DNA of 64,000 bases, from the NCBI GenBank assembly GCA_016647705.1, contig CM028340.1, forward strand, positions 13,717,001 to 13,781,000, written 5' to 3'. Below the pieces are notes generated by a model. It was not told the origin of the DNA, made no database searches, and saw nothing but the letters and a program-made list of their open reading frames with translations. This stretch comes from Eucommia ulmoides (lineage: Eukaryota > Streptophyta > Magnoliopsida > Garryales > Eucommiaceae). Position numbers and translations under genes: made by a program. Below, in pieces: positions 32,380 to 44,081 of this stretch (positions are counted from its first letter, which is position 1; each line of letters opens with the position of its first letter).

Positions 32380-34730
32380 ACTCAAATTGCTGCAGTGCAC
32401 GATTTGCGATTGTGGTACCCATATTTGTGACACCTTCCACATTTTATCTCTGCAACCTCTCATTTCGATAGTATATGTTTTTTCCTGGGGCGGCCAGGCT
32501 GCCGTTTCGTAATTTGAGGAATTATGACGGCTTTCGACTCATCCCAAATTGGTTTCTCGATAGTCGGGACTCCATCTATACCTTCTGAATAACATTTTTG
32601 GTAGTGGTCAATAGAAAAATATACCTCTATATATGAATATATGTTCTCCCCGTTATGTTATATATCCGCGCAAGCATGCATACAAGGGAACTCATTGCCT
32701 TGCCAATTGAAACATGCGCAAGTCCTCTTGTCCATACCCACAATCACAAAAGGGTTTGAATATACTTCTTATACGTTTTTCTGACATTCCACGACAACTC
32801 ATGTCCGACCATCCCTAATTATTTGTCCTATCGATTCTTCGTGTATGGGGCACAACACGGATGTCATTGTTAATGATTCTGAGCATCTACTAGATAGATG
32901 GGCCATTAGTTTGCATTTAATCTTTTTGATCATTATATAATGGGCAGGTGATGGTATTCACGAATCCACGCATTGAATAATTCAACTAAATTTGAAGACA
33001 TCTCGCCGTATCGTTTACCTCTAAAATACATGTTGTAGAAATTTTCGAGGGGTACGTCATGAATGAAATTTTCTACCCAACCCTTACCTTCTATCTTCAA
33101 CTCATCCAGGTACATATTGAATTTCTCCATTGTTGTAGCATATGCCACACAAACGTATTTGTAAACCAACACCTATTTGAACCGTTATTTCATGCCAGCT
33201 AATTTATTCTTTAGATTGTTCTTCAAGTGATTCAAGCAGAATGAATAGAAATAATTTAGAAACATTTTACGAACACCTTCAAGTATGCCGCTGTGACGAT
33301 TTGATATAAAGGTCAACACCCGGTCATGTGATTTTTTTTTGTGCAAATGCACCATGAACCAGAACCAATTGTCATCGTTCTCGGCATCAACGAGGGCAAA
33401 GGCAACTTGGAACAACCCTATAAAAAAATGGGGACATCGAACTACAAAAAATTAGGTTAACAAAAAAAAATTCACGTAAAAAATCAAAAAATAACTAAAC
33501 ATTGATATTAAGTTGCTAATATATTAAAAAAAAAAAACAGTATTACCATTGTTCCCATCCTTTGCGTTTGCTGCTAGCAGGCACCCCTTGTATCTACCCC
33601 CAGAAATGTACCATCTAGGAAACACATTGGCTGGCAATAATTGAATCCACAGATTGTTACATTAAATACAATAAACAATCTTTGAAAATGCCCCGATTCC
33701 TTGTCGTATTCAAGGGCGATATGGCTGCCCGGGTTTGTGCGCATACATGCCTCTGTATACCAACGCAACTGATCGTATGAGGCCCTGTGGTCACCATACA
33801 GATCATCCCGTGCTTTCTCAACACCTTTCTATGCAATGTGGTCTGGGATCTCAATGCCATAATCATTTTTGAACGTGTGTACAACATCAATCGGTCTGGT
33901 GGCCAGTGTGCTCTGAACCAAGTCTACCAAACACGACTTCACAACACTTGAATTCATGTTCTCATTCCTGTTCGTCCTGAATGCAGTACCATACGTATGT
34001 GTGTTTTCTAGTTCCCAAATATAAAAAAATTCATTTCTATCATCTACTTTCCTATGCACCCTCCACACACAACCATTTTCTTCTTTTAGAGTACATTCGA
34101 CAGTTACTCTTTTTCTCTCATTTTTTTTTTGTATTTAAAACTGAAACCTACTTGAACGGCGTATTTTCTTAATTTTTCTCTAAACTCCATAGTACCACCC
34201 CTAAAGCTCTATCCCACTTCATTTATACCACCATCCCAGTGATCAAACAGCAATGCTTTCTGTGGGGGCAGACAAAAAATTGGCAATTAATCTTCCTCTA
34301 TGTATGCATCACCTCTGCCGCCGCGCCCACGACAATGTTCGATCAACATATTGTTTCCCACGCCCTCCCCTCTGCTATCGCTGCCGCATATCTTAATTTC
34401 CACTCCAATGTAATCCAAATTCATGGCGCATGCGAGACATTCAACCACTTCCAAGTCATCCTGACACGAACACGCTTTGTGCCTAAGGATTGAATATTGC
34501 ATCTCAAATGTGTCAAACTTCAAAACGTCTCATCTCGCTAACATCTTCTGTATTAAACCCTCATATGTGAAATCATCGCCAACTTTTACTCCCAACGAAT
34601 AACCATTATACTTGAACATTAAAACCACGCGTGTGACCATTTCTCTAATATGTTCTGTAAATATATCAACTAAAACTGTAAAAATACTTGGAAACAAAAT
34701 TGTTCCCCCACAGTTTACGTGTATACTCAC
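32380..34730 (-). pseudogene. mudrA-like MULE transposase, broken
   Basis: On the minus strand from 34730: an N-terminal segment (34530-34730); the DNA-binding region ('ENTHTYGTAFRTNRNENMNSS', 33829-34068); 'TNPGSHIALEYD' and 'FNYCQPMCFLDGTFL', holding the first catalytic Asp (33574-33768); an intron at 33418-33546 with GT-AG ends; 'FALVDAENDDNWFWF' and 'LTFISNRHSGILEGV' (33185-33415), the core of the MULE transposase domain; 'NLVELFNAWIREYHHLPII' with the catalytic Glu region (32933-33010); a SWIM zinc finger 'CACFNWQGNEFPCMHAC' near 32670-32725; a basic 'QPGRPRKKH' patch; and a CCHC knuckle 'CGRCHKYGYHNRKSC' near 32390-32435. All domains of a full transposase are present in order. Stops and frameshifts break the frame at several points. 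Confidence 0.88.
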
Positions 34731-35245
34731 GCATAAATGCTATGTGTAAATGTCAACGTATGAAAAAAATGTAAACATAAATTGACTTAATTTTTGTCGC
34801 AAGTTGATGTTTATGTGTTCTATTGCAAAAAACAGTATTCAGTGTCAGTTACGTTTATATTTACGCATAAATTCTATGTGTAAATGTCAACGTATGAAAC
34901 TGATTCTGTACAAAATACCAAATATTGTGCTGAAAGAAATGCTTAAATGCCATAGTTACGTGTATATTCACGCATAAGTGATATGTGTAAATGTCAACAT
35001 ATGAAATTGAAAAATATAAACTGAATTTATTGTGTCGCAAGTTGATGTTTACGTGTTATACTGCAAAAAGGGTGTTCATTGTCAAAGTTGCGTGTATATT
35101 CACATATAAATGCTATGTGTAAATGTTAATGTAGAAAGTGAATCTATACAAAATACCTAATATTGTGCTGAAAAAAAAATTCTAAAAATGTAAAAATTAT
35201 GTGCCGTAGTTACGTGTGTATTCACGCGATATATTTTGTGTGCAT
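34714..35245. repeat. Higher-order subterminal repeat beside mudrA
   Basis: Five copies of a core (TTACGTGTATATTCACGCAT, then ATGTGTAAATGTCAACGTATG) start near 34714, 34850, 34960, 35090 and 35210. They alternate with two spacers: one 'GTCGCAAGTTGATGTTTA(T/C)GTGTT' type and one 'TACAAAATACC-AATATTGTGCTGAAA' type. The compound unit is therefore about 240-250 bp. It lies at the 5' side of the transposase gene where a subterminal region is expected. Confidence 0.8.
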
Positions 35246-35249
35246 GATA

Positions 35250-37634
35250 CAGTGCTAATTAAAAATCTAAAAATTTCCAGTGTTTTTTGTTTCCAATTGC
35301 AAAAATGGATCGATTTAAAAAAAAAAATCACGAAGAACTTGATCAATTATCTAAACGATCCCAAGTGTTCAATTCCGATATAGTCTCTGTTCTCTCACAT
35401 CGACCCCTTCACTGTCGAAATCGTCGCTCTGTTTCCCCGCATACATCCACAAAAGTGTTTAAAAATGGATGAATCTTGAGCAATAAGACCCTTTCACGTA
35501 AATGGTAACTGTCTAAATTGGGAGACGAAACTTCCATAATCGATTTCTCTCTATTTTTAGCTCCCGTGAAAGCTGCAGGGGTATCGTTGTCTATCTCCTT
35601 TGCTTGTCTAACGGTTTTGGGTTAAAAACTTTATTTGTGTGTGTGGTTGGACAAACAACTAACATGTCTGTTAATTTGGGTTATTGTCTAACCTAACTCT
35701 TAAGGAATGGTTAGAAAATAAAAATCTCAATTATAAATTTATAACTTTCTCTCTCTTCACTTTACAATTTTTTTCTCTCTCCTCATCTCTCTCCCACTCC
35801 CTCGTACTAAAACCTTTTCAATTAACACATCACTTTACAATCAATAAACAGTGATACGCTCCCTCTATACTAAAGAACTACAAATATACAATGTTGTTAG
35901 TACACATTCCAACCTCACCAAGTATATAGAAAGTTTATTAAATTATTGAAATTTGATGGAGTTAAAAAAAAGAAAAAAAAAACGAAAAAAACTAGACAAC
36001 GAATGATTCATAGATTTGCTTGAGGAAAAAAAATAAAAAATAAATAAAAAGAAGAATATTTAAAAAAAATAAAAGAAAAATTAACAATTAAGTATCAAAT
36101 TATCAATTGATGTCAATTAGTTTAAAATGAACCAACCATCCACGTTTTGCAAATTGTATGAACCGTTTGGTCCCAATTTCAGAAAACATGAAAATTATCA
36201 ATGACTAATTTACAACTGCGTGATTCGTGGGATTGAAATCTTTAATATTTGACGATTTTCACATAAATGATAATTGAAATTTTTCATATTTAACGGTTTT
36301 ACATAAAATTATTTATCAAAATCAAAATAATTAGTGTTGTACACATTTTTTTTACGATCTAAATTATATATTCAGATTTATCTGAATCATTATTTTTTTC
36401 ATTAGTTTCATATTTATGTTATAATCAACATGGTACTTCTAAAATTTTCAGTTTTCACATTCATGTTACATTTAACATAGAACTTTCAGAATTTTCAATT
36501 TTCATAGTTTTGTTCCCAGTAACACGGTCTTATACATTATCAAAACACTGTTGAGTGTTATATTCAACATCCAAATCACATTTATCAATAAATCATATTA
36601 TGTTCAACATGCATATAATTTGTGTTATCATCAATATTAATTGATGTTATTTCTGTCACATTAGATGTTATATTCCACACTCACGGAGACACACAGATTG
36701 TAACCATATTATTGATGAAATTAACATCACAGTTAATCACCGAATATTATATTCAACATTGCTGTCACATGAATCATAAGATTTTACATGTAAAATTTAC
36801 ACAAAATACGATTCACAGCCCGAAATTTTTTATTAATATCTCATTTTAAAGAAGACGATCCCCTGATGATTTTTGTATAAAAAGTTTTTTTTTTTCACAA
36901 ATATATTTGTACTAAAATTCGCATGTTTTATGTTCAAATATTTTGATTGGAAGTTACCAATTTTGTTTTCTCATTTTTAGGAATAATTAAAATTGAAATG
37001 TAGTGTCGCATATATTAGCAAGTTACTATATCTGTTTCGCATATATTAGGAAGTTAAAATCTCATTAAATAATAGTATTTTGTTCACGATTGACAAAGGA
37101 GAGCGACGGGTAAAAAAAAAAAAACACATGAAATTGAATTGGTAATTTCTACATTGAAAAAGAACCCTATGCATCCCAAAAACAAACATGTAAATTTTCA
37201 CAAGCATACAAAGACAGTAAAGGAAAAAACAAAAAAACAAAATGTGGTCCATGGTGCTCACATGCATGGAAGGGAGAAGAAAGAAGACATTTTTTTGACA
37301 ACCAGGAGTCTCTCTGGATGTCACTTCTCTAGATAGAAAGATGATGGATGGCCCTTACACCAAAATGTGTGGATCTTAGGAATGCCCTATCCTTAAGGGC
37401 GTCTTTGTCTCTCTGCTGCCTCCTTAACTGTAAGATTCTTCTACTCTATATAATTTATGTCCCTATCATTGCAGCATTACAACGAGAAAAAAAAAAACTA
37501 ACTTTTTTCCTTTTTTACATTTTACAAGCCAGTTGAAAAAAGAGCTCAATGCATAATATATAATACAAAATGGTTCACATTTCGAATTGTCTATACACTT
37601 CAACAGCGCCCGATCCAAAAAATTTAGTAAGGAT
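35250..37634. other. Gene-poor region, right flank of the MULE
   Basis: No domain recognised. The frame at 35287-35472 ('MDRFKKKNHEELDQLSKRSQ') is unrecognised. 36440-36760 holds repeated GTTATATTCAACA words (36557, 36732 and variants) related to the palindrome cluster at 16315-16620. Frames at 37046-37660 are AT-rich shadows. Confidence 0.45.
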
Positions 37635-38089
37635 GGACATGTTTGATAACACTTAAACATAAGTGTTGAAACTTTTAAGTATTAAATTTTAAGTGCTGAA
37701 ATTATAAGTGCTAAATTTATTTAGTGTTGAATATATATAAGTATTCATTTATTTTTTAATATTTTTAACTTTAAAAAAATTATCTTTGTACAAAATTTTA
37801 TTCCTAAAATAATTACAACTTTTTTTTTTTTTAAAATATTCTCTCTCTTCAACCTGTTTTTTTTTTTTTTTTTACAAGTTAGTATTTTTTACATTTATAA
37901 TTGTTTTTGTGAGATTCTATATCATTGATGTAAAATGTTGATTGTGATAATTAGATATTCTATGTTATCAAGTAGTAAGTGCTAAAAAATTAATTGAATC
38001 ATATATCACTTAAGATATTGTAGAATTTTAAATGATACTTATATTTTAAGTGAATGGTTAATAAATTTTGTTAATAAACATTAGGGGCC
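37635..38089. mobile_element. AT-rich MITE-like element, copy B
   Basis: Left end GGACATGTTTGATAAC; right end, reverse-complemented, GGCCCCTAATGTTTATTAAC. The shared interior and orientation match copy A at 12766-13174. It lacks coding sequence. A poly-T patch at 37858-37875 and differing arm lengths separate it from copy A. Confidence 0.6.
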
Positions 38090-39419
38090 ACTTAGAGACC
38101 TACCCCAAACTTGAACGATCAAAAACTTTATTTTCCCAAACAAAAAAGAGAGGGAAGCTGCTTTGGATGTGAAAAGACGAATAAAAACCCTTAAACTAAC
38201 GGCTAACCGTGAACTTAGACTAACAGAATTGTAATTTGGGTAAAATTGAAGTCAAATTCAATAATGAGAGATCAAATGTGTCAAACTCAAAATATTGGGA
38301 GTCAATCCGAAAAAATCGTTTTCCCTTTCCCTCAATCAACATACCGTTAATTAAGGTGACTGATTGACCATTTGTAATTAGCACGAATTTTGGCAACATT
38401 TTGCTTGATTTATATCTGTTTATGGCTCAGATTAATTGAATAAAATCAATCAATATAATCATAATTCTCAGATCTGCCCAGATTGCTCAATTACACCAAA
38501 TATGTCCTTAATTGGTGCAACATCTTCCTCTATGGAAGGAACTTAGCTGATTTAAGCGTAATAATTATGCCAAAAAATAGAGCTTTTGGAAGAGAAAATA
38601 GAGAGACACCCGAGCACACACGAAATTCAGTGAAAAAAACTGCGAAAATATTCTGACAAAAAAAAAAAAAAAAAATCTTAAAGTTCTTGTGAAAAGAGGG
38701 TTGCACAAACCGTGAGCAAGGAATAGTACTGATCTAGTCTTGAGAAAAGCCTTAAAAATCTCAATTATATGTGAGCACTAGATGCACAGCACGTGATTCG
38801 CACATACCTATCATGTTCTAATATATTATATGAAAATTAGAAGGATAAATTTTCTATATTTAAATACAAATCACAGAATATAAATTGTTCAAATATTGGT
38901 ATGTTACAATATTGCAATTCTCGTATAATCACTTGCATCAAAGAATAAAATGTCTGAATTAATGTCGTTCACTATAAACAAATATTCCTTCAATATTTCA
39001 TGAGTTGTTATGCCAAATGTTATTGAATTTACACCAATTGGAATTATACTATGCACAAAATAGAGTAATTTAACACATTTAGGAATATAAATATTTCAGT
39101 AAGGACAGTTTGCTGGAAAAAAAAATGGTGACAAAGTAGTTGACATCTGTACTCAACATTGTATAATTCTCATTTTCAACGTGATAGTTGAGAAAAATGA
39201 GACCTCCAATTGATAATAAGTATAAAGAATTTGTAAATAGGCTCGAATCATTTTGTTAGGTATTTTCATATTAAAATAACAACAATTTTTTTTTGAATAT
39301 AAGTATTACGACGATAATTTAAACAAAAGTCTGTCTATGTATTCAATGACAAAAGATGGCATGTATGTAATGTACTTTGAATATATAAATGTTTTTAATT
39401 TGTTTTAATAAAAGTAGGG
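38090..39419. other. AT-rich intergenic sequence, nothing recognised
   Basis: No coding domain or repeat boundary could be supported. A 15-nt or longer poly(A) run is at 38659-38676. Confidence 0.5.
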
Positions 39420-40187
39420 ACATTAAAATATTTACAATTTTTTCTGATTAAAATTATTTCAATTGAAAAGTCAAAATTTGAATCTAATGGCAAAAAAAAA
39501 AAAAATCACTTTAAATCGATTACATGTATTTTATGTTTATGGTGCTACATATTTTTAATAATTCTTTATATTTTTTATTCTTTTACACATAGTTGGAGTA
39601 TTTTTTTTTTCTTTTCTTTTCAAAAAATAAAATTTAGAAGTATATTTTCTTATAAAATCTCAAATAAATAGATTGTTTATGCACTTATTTAATTATTGAT
39701 AATTTATAGACATGTTAAATAATTTTTCTCTGAAAAATTTGAAAAAATATACTTTAAAGGAAATGTTGATTTTGTTTTAAAATTTTGAGCATTTCGATAA
39801 TTTTACTCATACAAATGAAGAATAAACTAAACTTTCTATAGAGGTTCAATTATTTTTCTTTAAAAATTTAAAGAATTATACATTAAAATACAAGTTGATT
39901 TTATTTTAAAATTTTGAAAAGCCCTTTGGTAATTTTACTTAGACAAATTAATAGAAAACTGATTCTTCTCTTATATCAGAGTATAGAAAATTTTAAAAAG
40001 TGTGCTTCGAATGATAAGTTGATGTTGTTTTTTAAAAATTTTGTGGGGTATTTTGGTAATTTTAATTATACAAATGGATAATAAACTAAATCTTCCCTTA
40101 TATAAGTCTGTATATATATAGATAAAATTATTTCACTTAAAAATTTTAAATCTAAATCTCATGACCAAAATAAATTACTTTAAATTG

Positions 40188-40243
<56 letters not shown>

Positions 40244-41690
40244 GTTTACGGTGTTACATATTTTTCATAATTCTTTATACTTTTTATGTTTCTATATATG
40301 GTTTAAGTGTTTTTATACCAAATGAGATTTTTTAGTTTTTTTCCTTAAAGGTACAATTTAGAAGTTCATTTTTTTAATAAAAATATTAAACAATTTTTAT
40401 GCATATATTTAATTATTAGTAATATATGTGTATGCGTGCGCGCGTTAAATAATTTTTCTTTAAACATTGGAAAAAGTACGTATTAAAGGATAATTTGATT
40501 TGACTTTTATAAATTTTAAAGAACAATTTGATAATATTACATCAAATGAATAATAAATTAAAGGATAACTTGATTTTGCTTTTAAAATTTTAAAGAACAA
40601 TTTGGTAATTTTACGTCAAATAAATAATAAATTAAACATTTCTTTATATATGAATATAAATATAGATATAGATATGTTAAACTATTTTTTTGTTAAAAAT
40701 TGGAAAAAAATGTGTCTTAAAGGATAAGTTTATTTTATTTTTAGGCTTTTTTGTATGGGCCCCAAGGCCCAATATTAATTTCATAAAATCCCTATCATTC
40801 ATTTTGATTTAGGAAAAAATCCCTCTTCCACTTATATTTGCTTCACAATAATATTTTGTTGCACAACAATTTGGAACCATGTTACAAAATGTCTACATTG
40901 AATTTTCAAATATTTGTTGCATACCAACATTTGTAAAACTAAACCATATTAAAGTAATTTTTACTGAGCAATAACTTTTATATCACATATTGACGGTGCA
41001 ATAATTTTTATATCACATATTAACACTCGTATTAAGAATAAAAACTAGATAATAAATATTAAGTCATATCCATAAAAAAATTGTTGCACAACAAATATTT
41101 ACAATTTAGATATCGTTATCGTAAAATATCGTCAGGACACTCCACGCGGATACTCTTGCTGCTAGAAAAACTTGTCGTCAACTGTCTTTCCCACCAGAAG
41201 AATCTTACCGCCAAGAAACACTTGCCACCGCAATACTTGATCTCCATCGAAGTGAATTACCCACTTGACAATAGAGTATTTTGCAACTTAGAGTAATATA
41301 AATAAAAAAGAAAAATTGAATCAATCAAAATCCTTCCATTTTTGACACTTGATTCATTTTATTTGAGTAAACGATTTCATTTTTAAAGTTGTGTTATTAT
41401 TTCCATTTTGGCATTGCACAATATGTTGTTCTCCATTACCTAAGCGCTTGTGTATTTTGCTAAAATGAGTTTTTATTAAATAAATAAATCAATCAATGAG
41501 TTTGAGATGATATCGGCTTTATCCATTGGGGCCCATTTTAATATGTTGGCTAATATTTGGCGTTAGCCTAAAAAAATCCTTATTTTTAATATTTTGAAGT
41601 GTACTTTGGTAATATTATTTATACAAATGAATAGTAAATTAAACCTTATAGAGATAGATATAGAACGATGAACAGTGTTTTTTAATTGTT
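39420..41690. repeat. Degenerate AT-rich repeat array
   Basis: A roughly 120-140-bp motif recurs near 39716, 39846, 39985, 40440, 40555, 40675 and 41570. It has the shape 'TTAAATAATTTTTCTTTAAAAATT', 'GGATAAGTTGATTTTGTTTTAAAATTTT', 'TTGGTAATTTTAC-TATACAAATGAATAATAAA'. A second block ('TTTATGGTGCTACATATTTTTAATAATTCTTTATA') appears at 39537, 40248 and in weaker form near 41800, so the array has a higher-order arrangement. The stretch 40740-41560 is not clearly part of it. Confidence 0.6.
40191..40241. repeat. (AT)n microsatellite
   Basis: Pure AT run of about 51 bp inside the degenerate array. Confidence 0.9.
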
Positions 41691-41997
41691 TTTTTTATAA
41701 GAATATAGAGATAAAAATTTCAATAATTTTTCCAAATTGAACGAACTTAAAAAACCCTAATTCTAATAAAGTTATTTAAATAAAATATCTATATTTATTT
41801 TTGTGGTTACATATTTATTTAATTATTTTAAGATTTTATTTTTTGTTAAATGGTTCAAGTATTTCCTTTTACATCAAATAGTATTATTTTTAAGTGAACA
41901 ATACAAAAGTTGGTATATATATATTTTTCTTAATCAATTAAACACGATTTGAAAATTTACTTTTTGTATAATTGTTTTACAAAAAAAGAAATATTTG

Positions 41998-41999
<2 letters not shown>

Positions 42000-42082
<83 letters not shown>
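42000..42082. repeat. (TA)n microsatellite, 83 bp
   Basis: The longest pure dinucleotide run in the window. It is a likely cruciform or replication-slippage site, and its length is often misassembled. Confidence 0.92.
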
Positions 42083-42083
<1 letters not shown>

Positions 42084-42455
42084 TTAATAAAATAGGTCAT
42101 CATCTATTTTCCAACTACATATTTTCCGATATATTTTGATTTCATATATTAAGAAAAATATTGAAGGAAAAAATGTGTCATTGCACATGGAACTCTCTCA
42201 ATTCATTCATTTTTTTTCAAGAATTTTCTTTTATCTGTCAATCTTTAACTGGGAAAATCTTGTCTATTAAATTCCACATTCGCTTTCTCTCTCAATCCCT
42301 AGCCCGTTGTCTCACTTTCAAACCCAATGACCAAAGCACAACATACCACTATTAACACCGTCACAAGCCATCATAGAACAATAATTCTTCGCACCACTAT
42401 TTGATTTGTTAAAATATAAAGTTTGTGAATTTAATAATCCATGTTTAATTTTAGA

Positions 42456-42560
42456 GGGTTAATTACACTTGGCACTCCTGTGGTTAGACATAATTGCACT
42501 TTGTACCCCCATGATATTTTCGTCACCACTTACACCCCTTGTGCTTAAGACTTAAGTGCA
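42456..42560. mobile_element. Partial relative of the 42938-43172 foldback MITE
   Basis: 'AGGGTTAATTACACTTGGCACTCCTGTGG...CACTTACACCCC' matches the left arm layout of the complete element 480 bp downstream. No matching right arm is seen, so it is truncated or diverged. Confidence 0.5.
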
Positions 42561-42937
42561 ATGGTTAAGTTTTTCATTAATTTTAATAGTCAACAGGTAT
42601 AAGTTAGCTAAAATATGTTAATTAATATTATATGACATATATACCGTTCAATTTTTTAAATATGAATTATTTTTATACAATTCAAAAACTTAGGGGCTAT
42701 TGTATATTTTATAAGGATAAATTTACAAATTTTCTTCTACAAATGAATAAGAAAAAAAAAATTCTTTTATAAAAGCTATCAGGTTTAGAATAATTATAAA
42801 TAATACTAATAGTTTTATATATAGGAGGAAAAAAAAAATAGTAGGTGAAAAGTAATCTTTAATTTTCAAAACATTTAAAGGAAATTATGTAATTCTACAC
42901 ATGCAAATGAATAATAACTCAAAGCTTATTTTTTATA

Positions 42938-43172
42938 GGGTTAATTACAATTTACTCCCTGTGATTTGGCTAATTTGTACTTTACCCCCCTGTGGTTTGG
43001 AAATCGCCACTTACCCTCCCTGTGGTCAGATTTTCAAACCACTTACCCCCCTGATGTAGGGGGGTAAGTGCACCAAATATTTGGTCACACGGGGGGTAAG
43101 TGACGATTTTCAAATCACAGGGGTGTAAGTGCAAATTGACCAAACCACAGAGGGGTAAAGTATGGTTAACCC
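42938..43172. mobile_element. Foldback MITE, MULE-type, with 9-bp target duplication
   Basis: Almost the whole 235 bp is one inverted repeat. The left arm runs 'GGGTTAATTACAATTTACTC...CTTACCCCCCT' and the right arm 'AGGGGGGTAAGTGC...GGTTAACCC', meeting at about 43052. TTTTTTATA flanks it exactly at 42929-42937 and 43173-43181. A 9-bp duplication points to a MULE transposase source. No coding sequence. A hairpin of this kind would give foldback RNA if transcribed. Confidence 0.9.
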
Positions 43173-43182
43173 TTTTTTATAA

Positions 43183-43216
43183 TACCAAGTGAATAGCACG
43201 TTTGAGGCATGTGCCA
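43183..43216 (-). mobile_element. Probable 3' end of the minus-strand Helitron
   Basis: On the minus strand the sequence reads GGCACATGCCTCAAACGTGC, a GC-rich hairpin candidate, then TATTCACTTGG about 10 nt later. This has the layout of a plant Helitron 3' end, although the terminal word is CTTG rather than CTAG. It lies downstream of the RPA-like and helicase remnants on the same strand, where a Helitron should end. Confidence 0.5.
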
Positions 43217-44081
43217 TATTATCTCTTTTATTTGACATATTTATAACCTTTTATACTATTTAATCAATAAAATCCACAACAGAAATATGTATATTAATTT
43301 AAAAAAAAAAAAAAAAATCAATGCATAAATATGATATAAGAAAATTACTTATAATCTTAAATTTTGAAACTCGTTTAAAACAATTAATAGAAGTCACTTC
43401 GTGTAAAGAAATGTCATGGTTATTGTTGACTTAAAAATTAGAAATTAAGTTGAATACAAATATTATGTTCTAGATCAAATGGTGATAATATATATATATA
43501 TATAGCTTAAGTGGACTTATGATGTCTACTAATAATAAACATGCGTGCATGACATGATCAAAATATTGCGCATACTTCCATAAACAAGGCATGTAAGTTC
43601 GAAGTTGTTTATGATATATGCCCTAGCATATATACAAGGCTAGACTACATTTACGATATATGCCCTAGCAATTGTTCTCATACCTCTACAATGTTCTTTC
43701 TTGTATAACTTTGTGTTTGAGGACTAGGTTGAGTTCATAAAGGCATCAACGATAGATGGTGATAATGTATGTTGAATCACTATTATCTACGTATTGCACA
43801 TTGCTAATTATTATGTTTCTAGGACATTATATGACTCAAGCAGAATTGCAAAGTTGTAAAGAAAAATGGTGGTCCAAAACCATATTTGATAGGCATCGAA
43901 TTTCAAAGTCTTTCAGAGAAATTTTTACAGGAATGATATACAAATTGTCAATTTAAAGTTAAATAATGCATAATTAAATCAATTATAAGGAAATAAAAAA
44001 CCCAAAGATAATTTAAATTTTCAATAGAGTAATTTTTTATTTTTATTTTTTTTAAAAAAAGGACTAAGGAGATATATAACC

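Noticed and set aside
40740-41560. Possible gene around 41081-41296
   Set aside because: The short frame has no domain, and the surroundings are AT-rich with no splice or promoter signals.
43756-43956. Plus-strand frame 'MTQAELQSCKEKWWSK...'
   Set aside because: It looks somewhat protein-like but matches no family I know, and it lies in the 3' part of the minus-strand Helitron.
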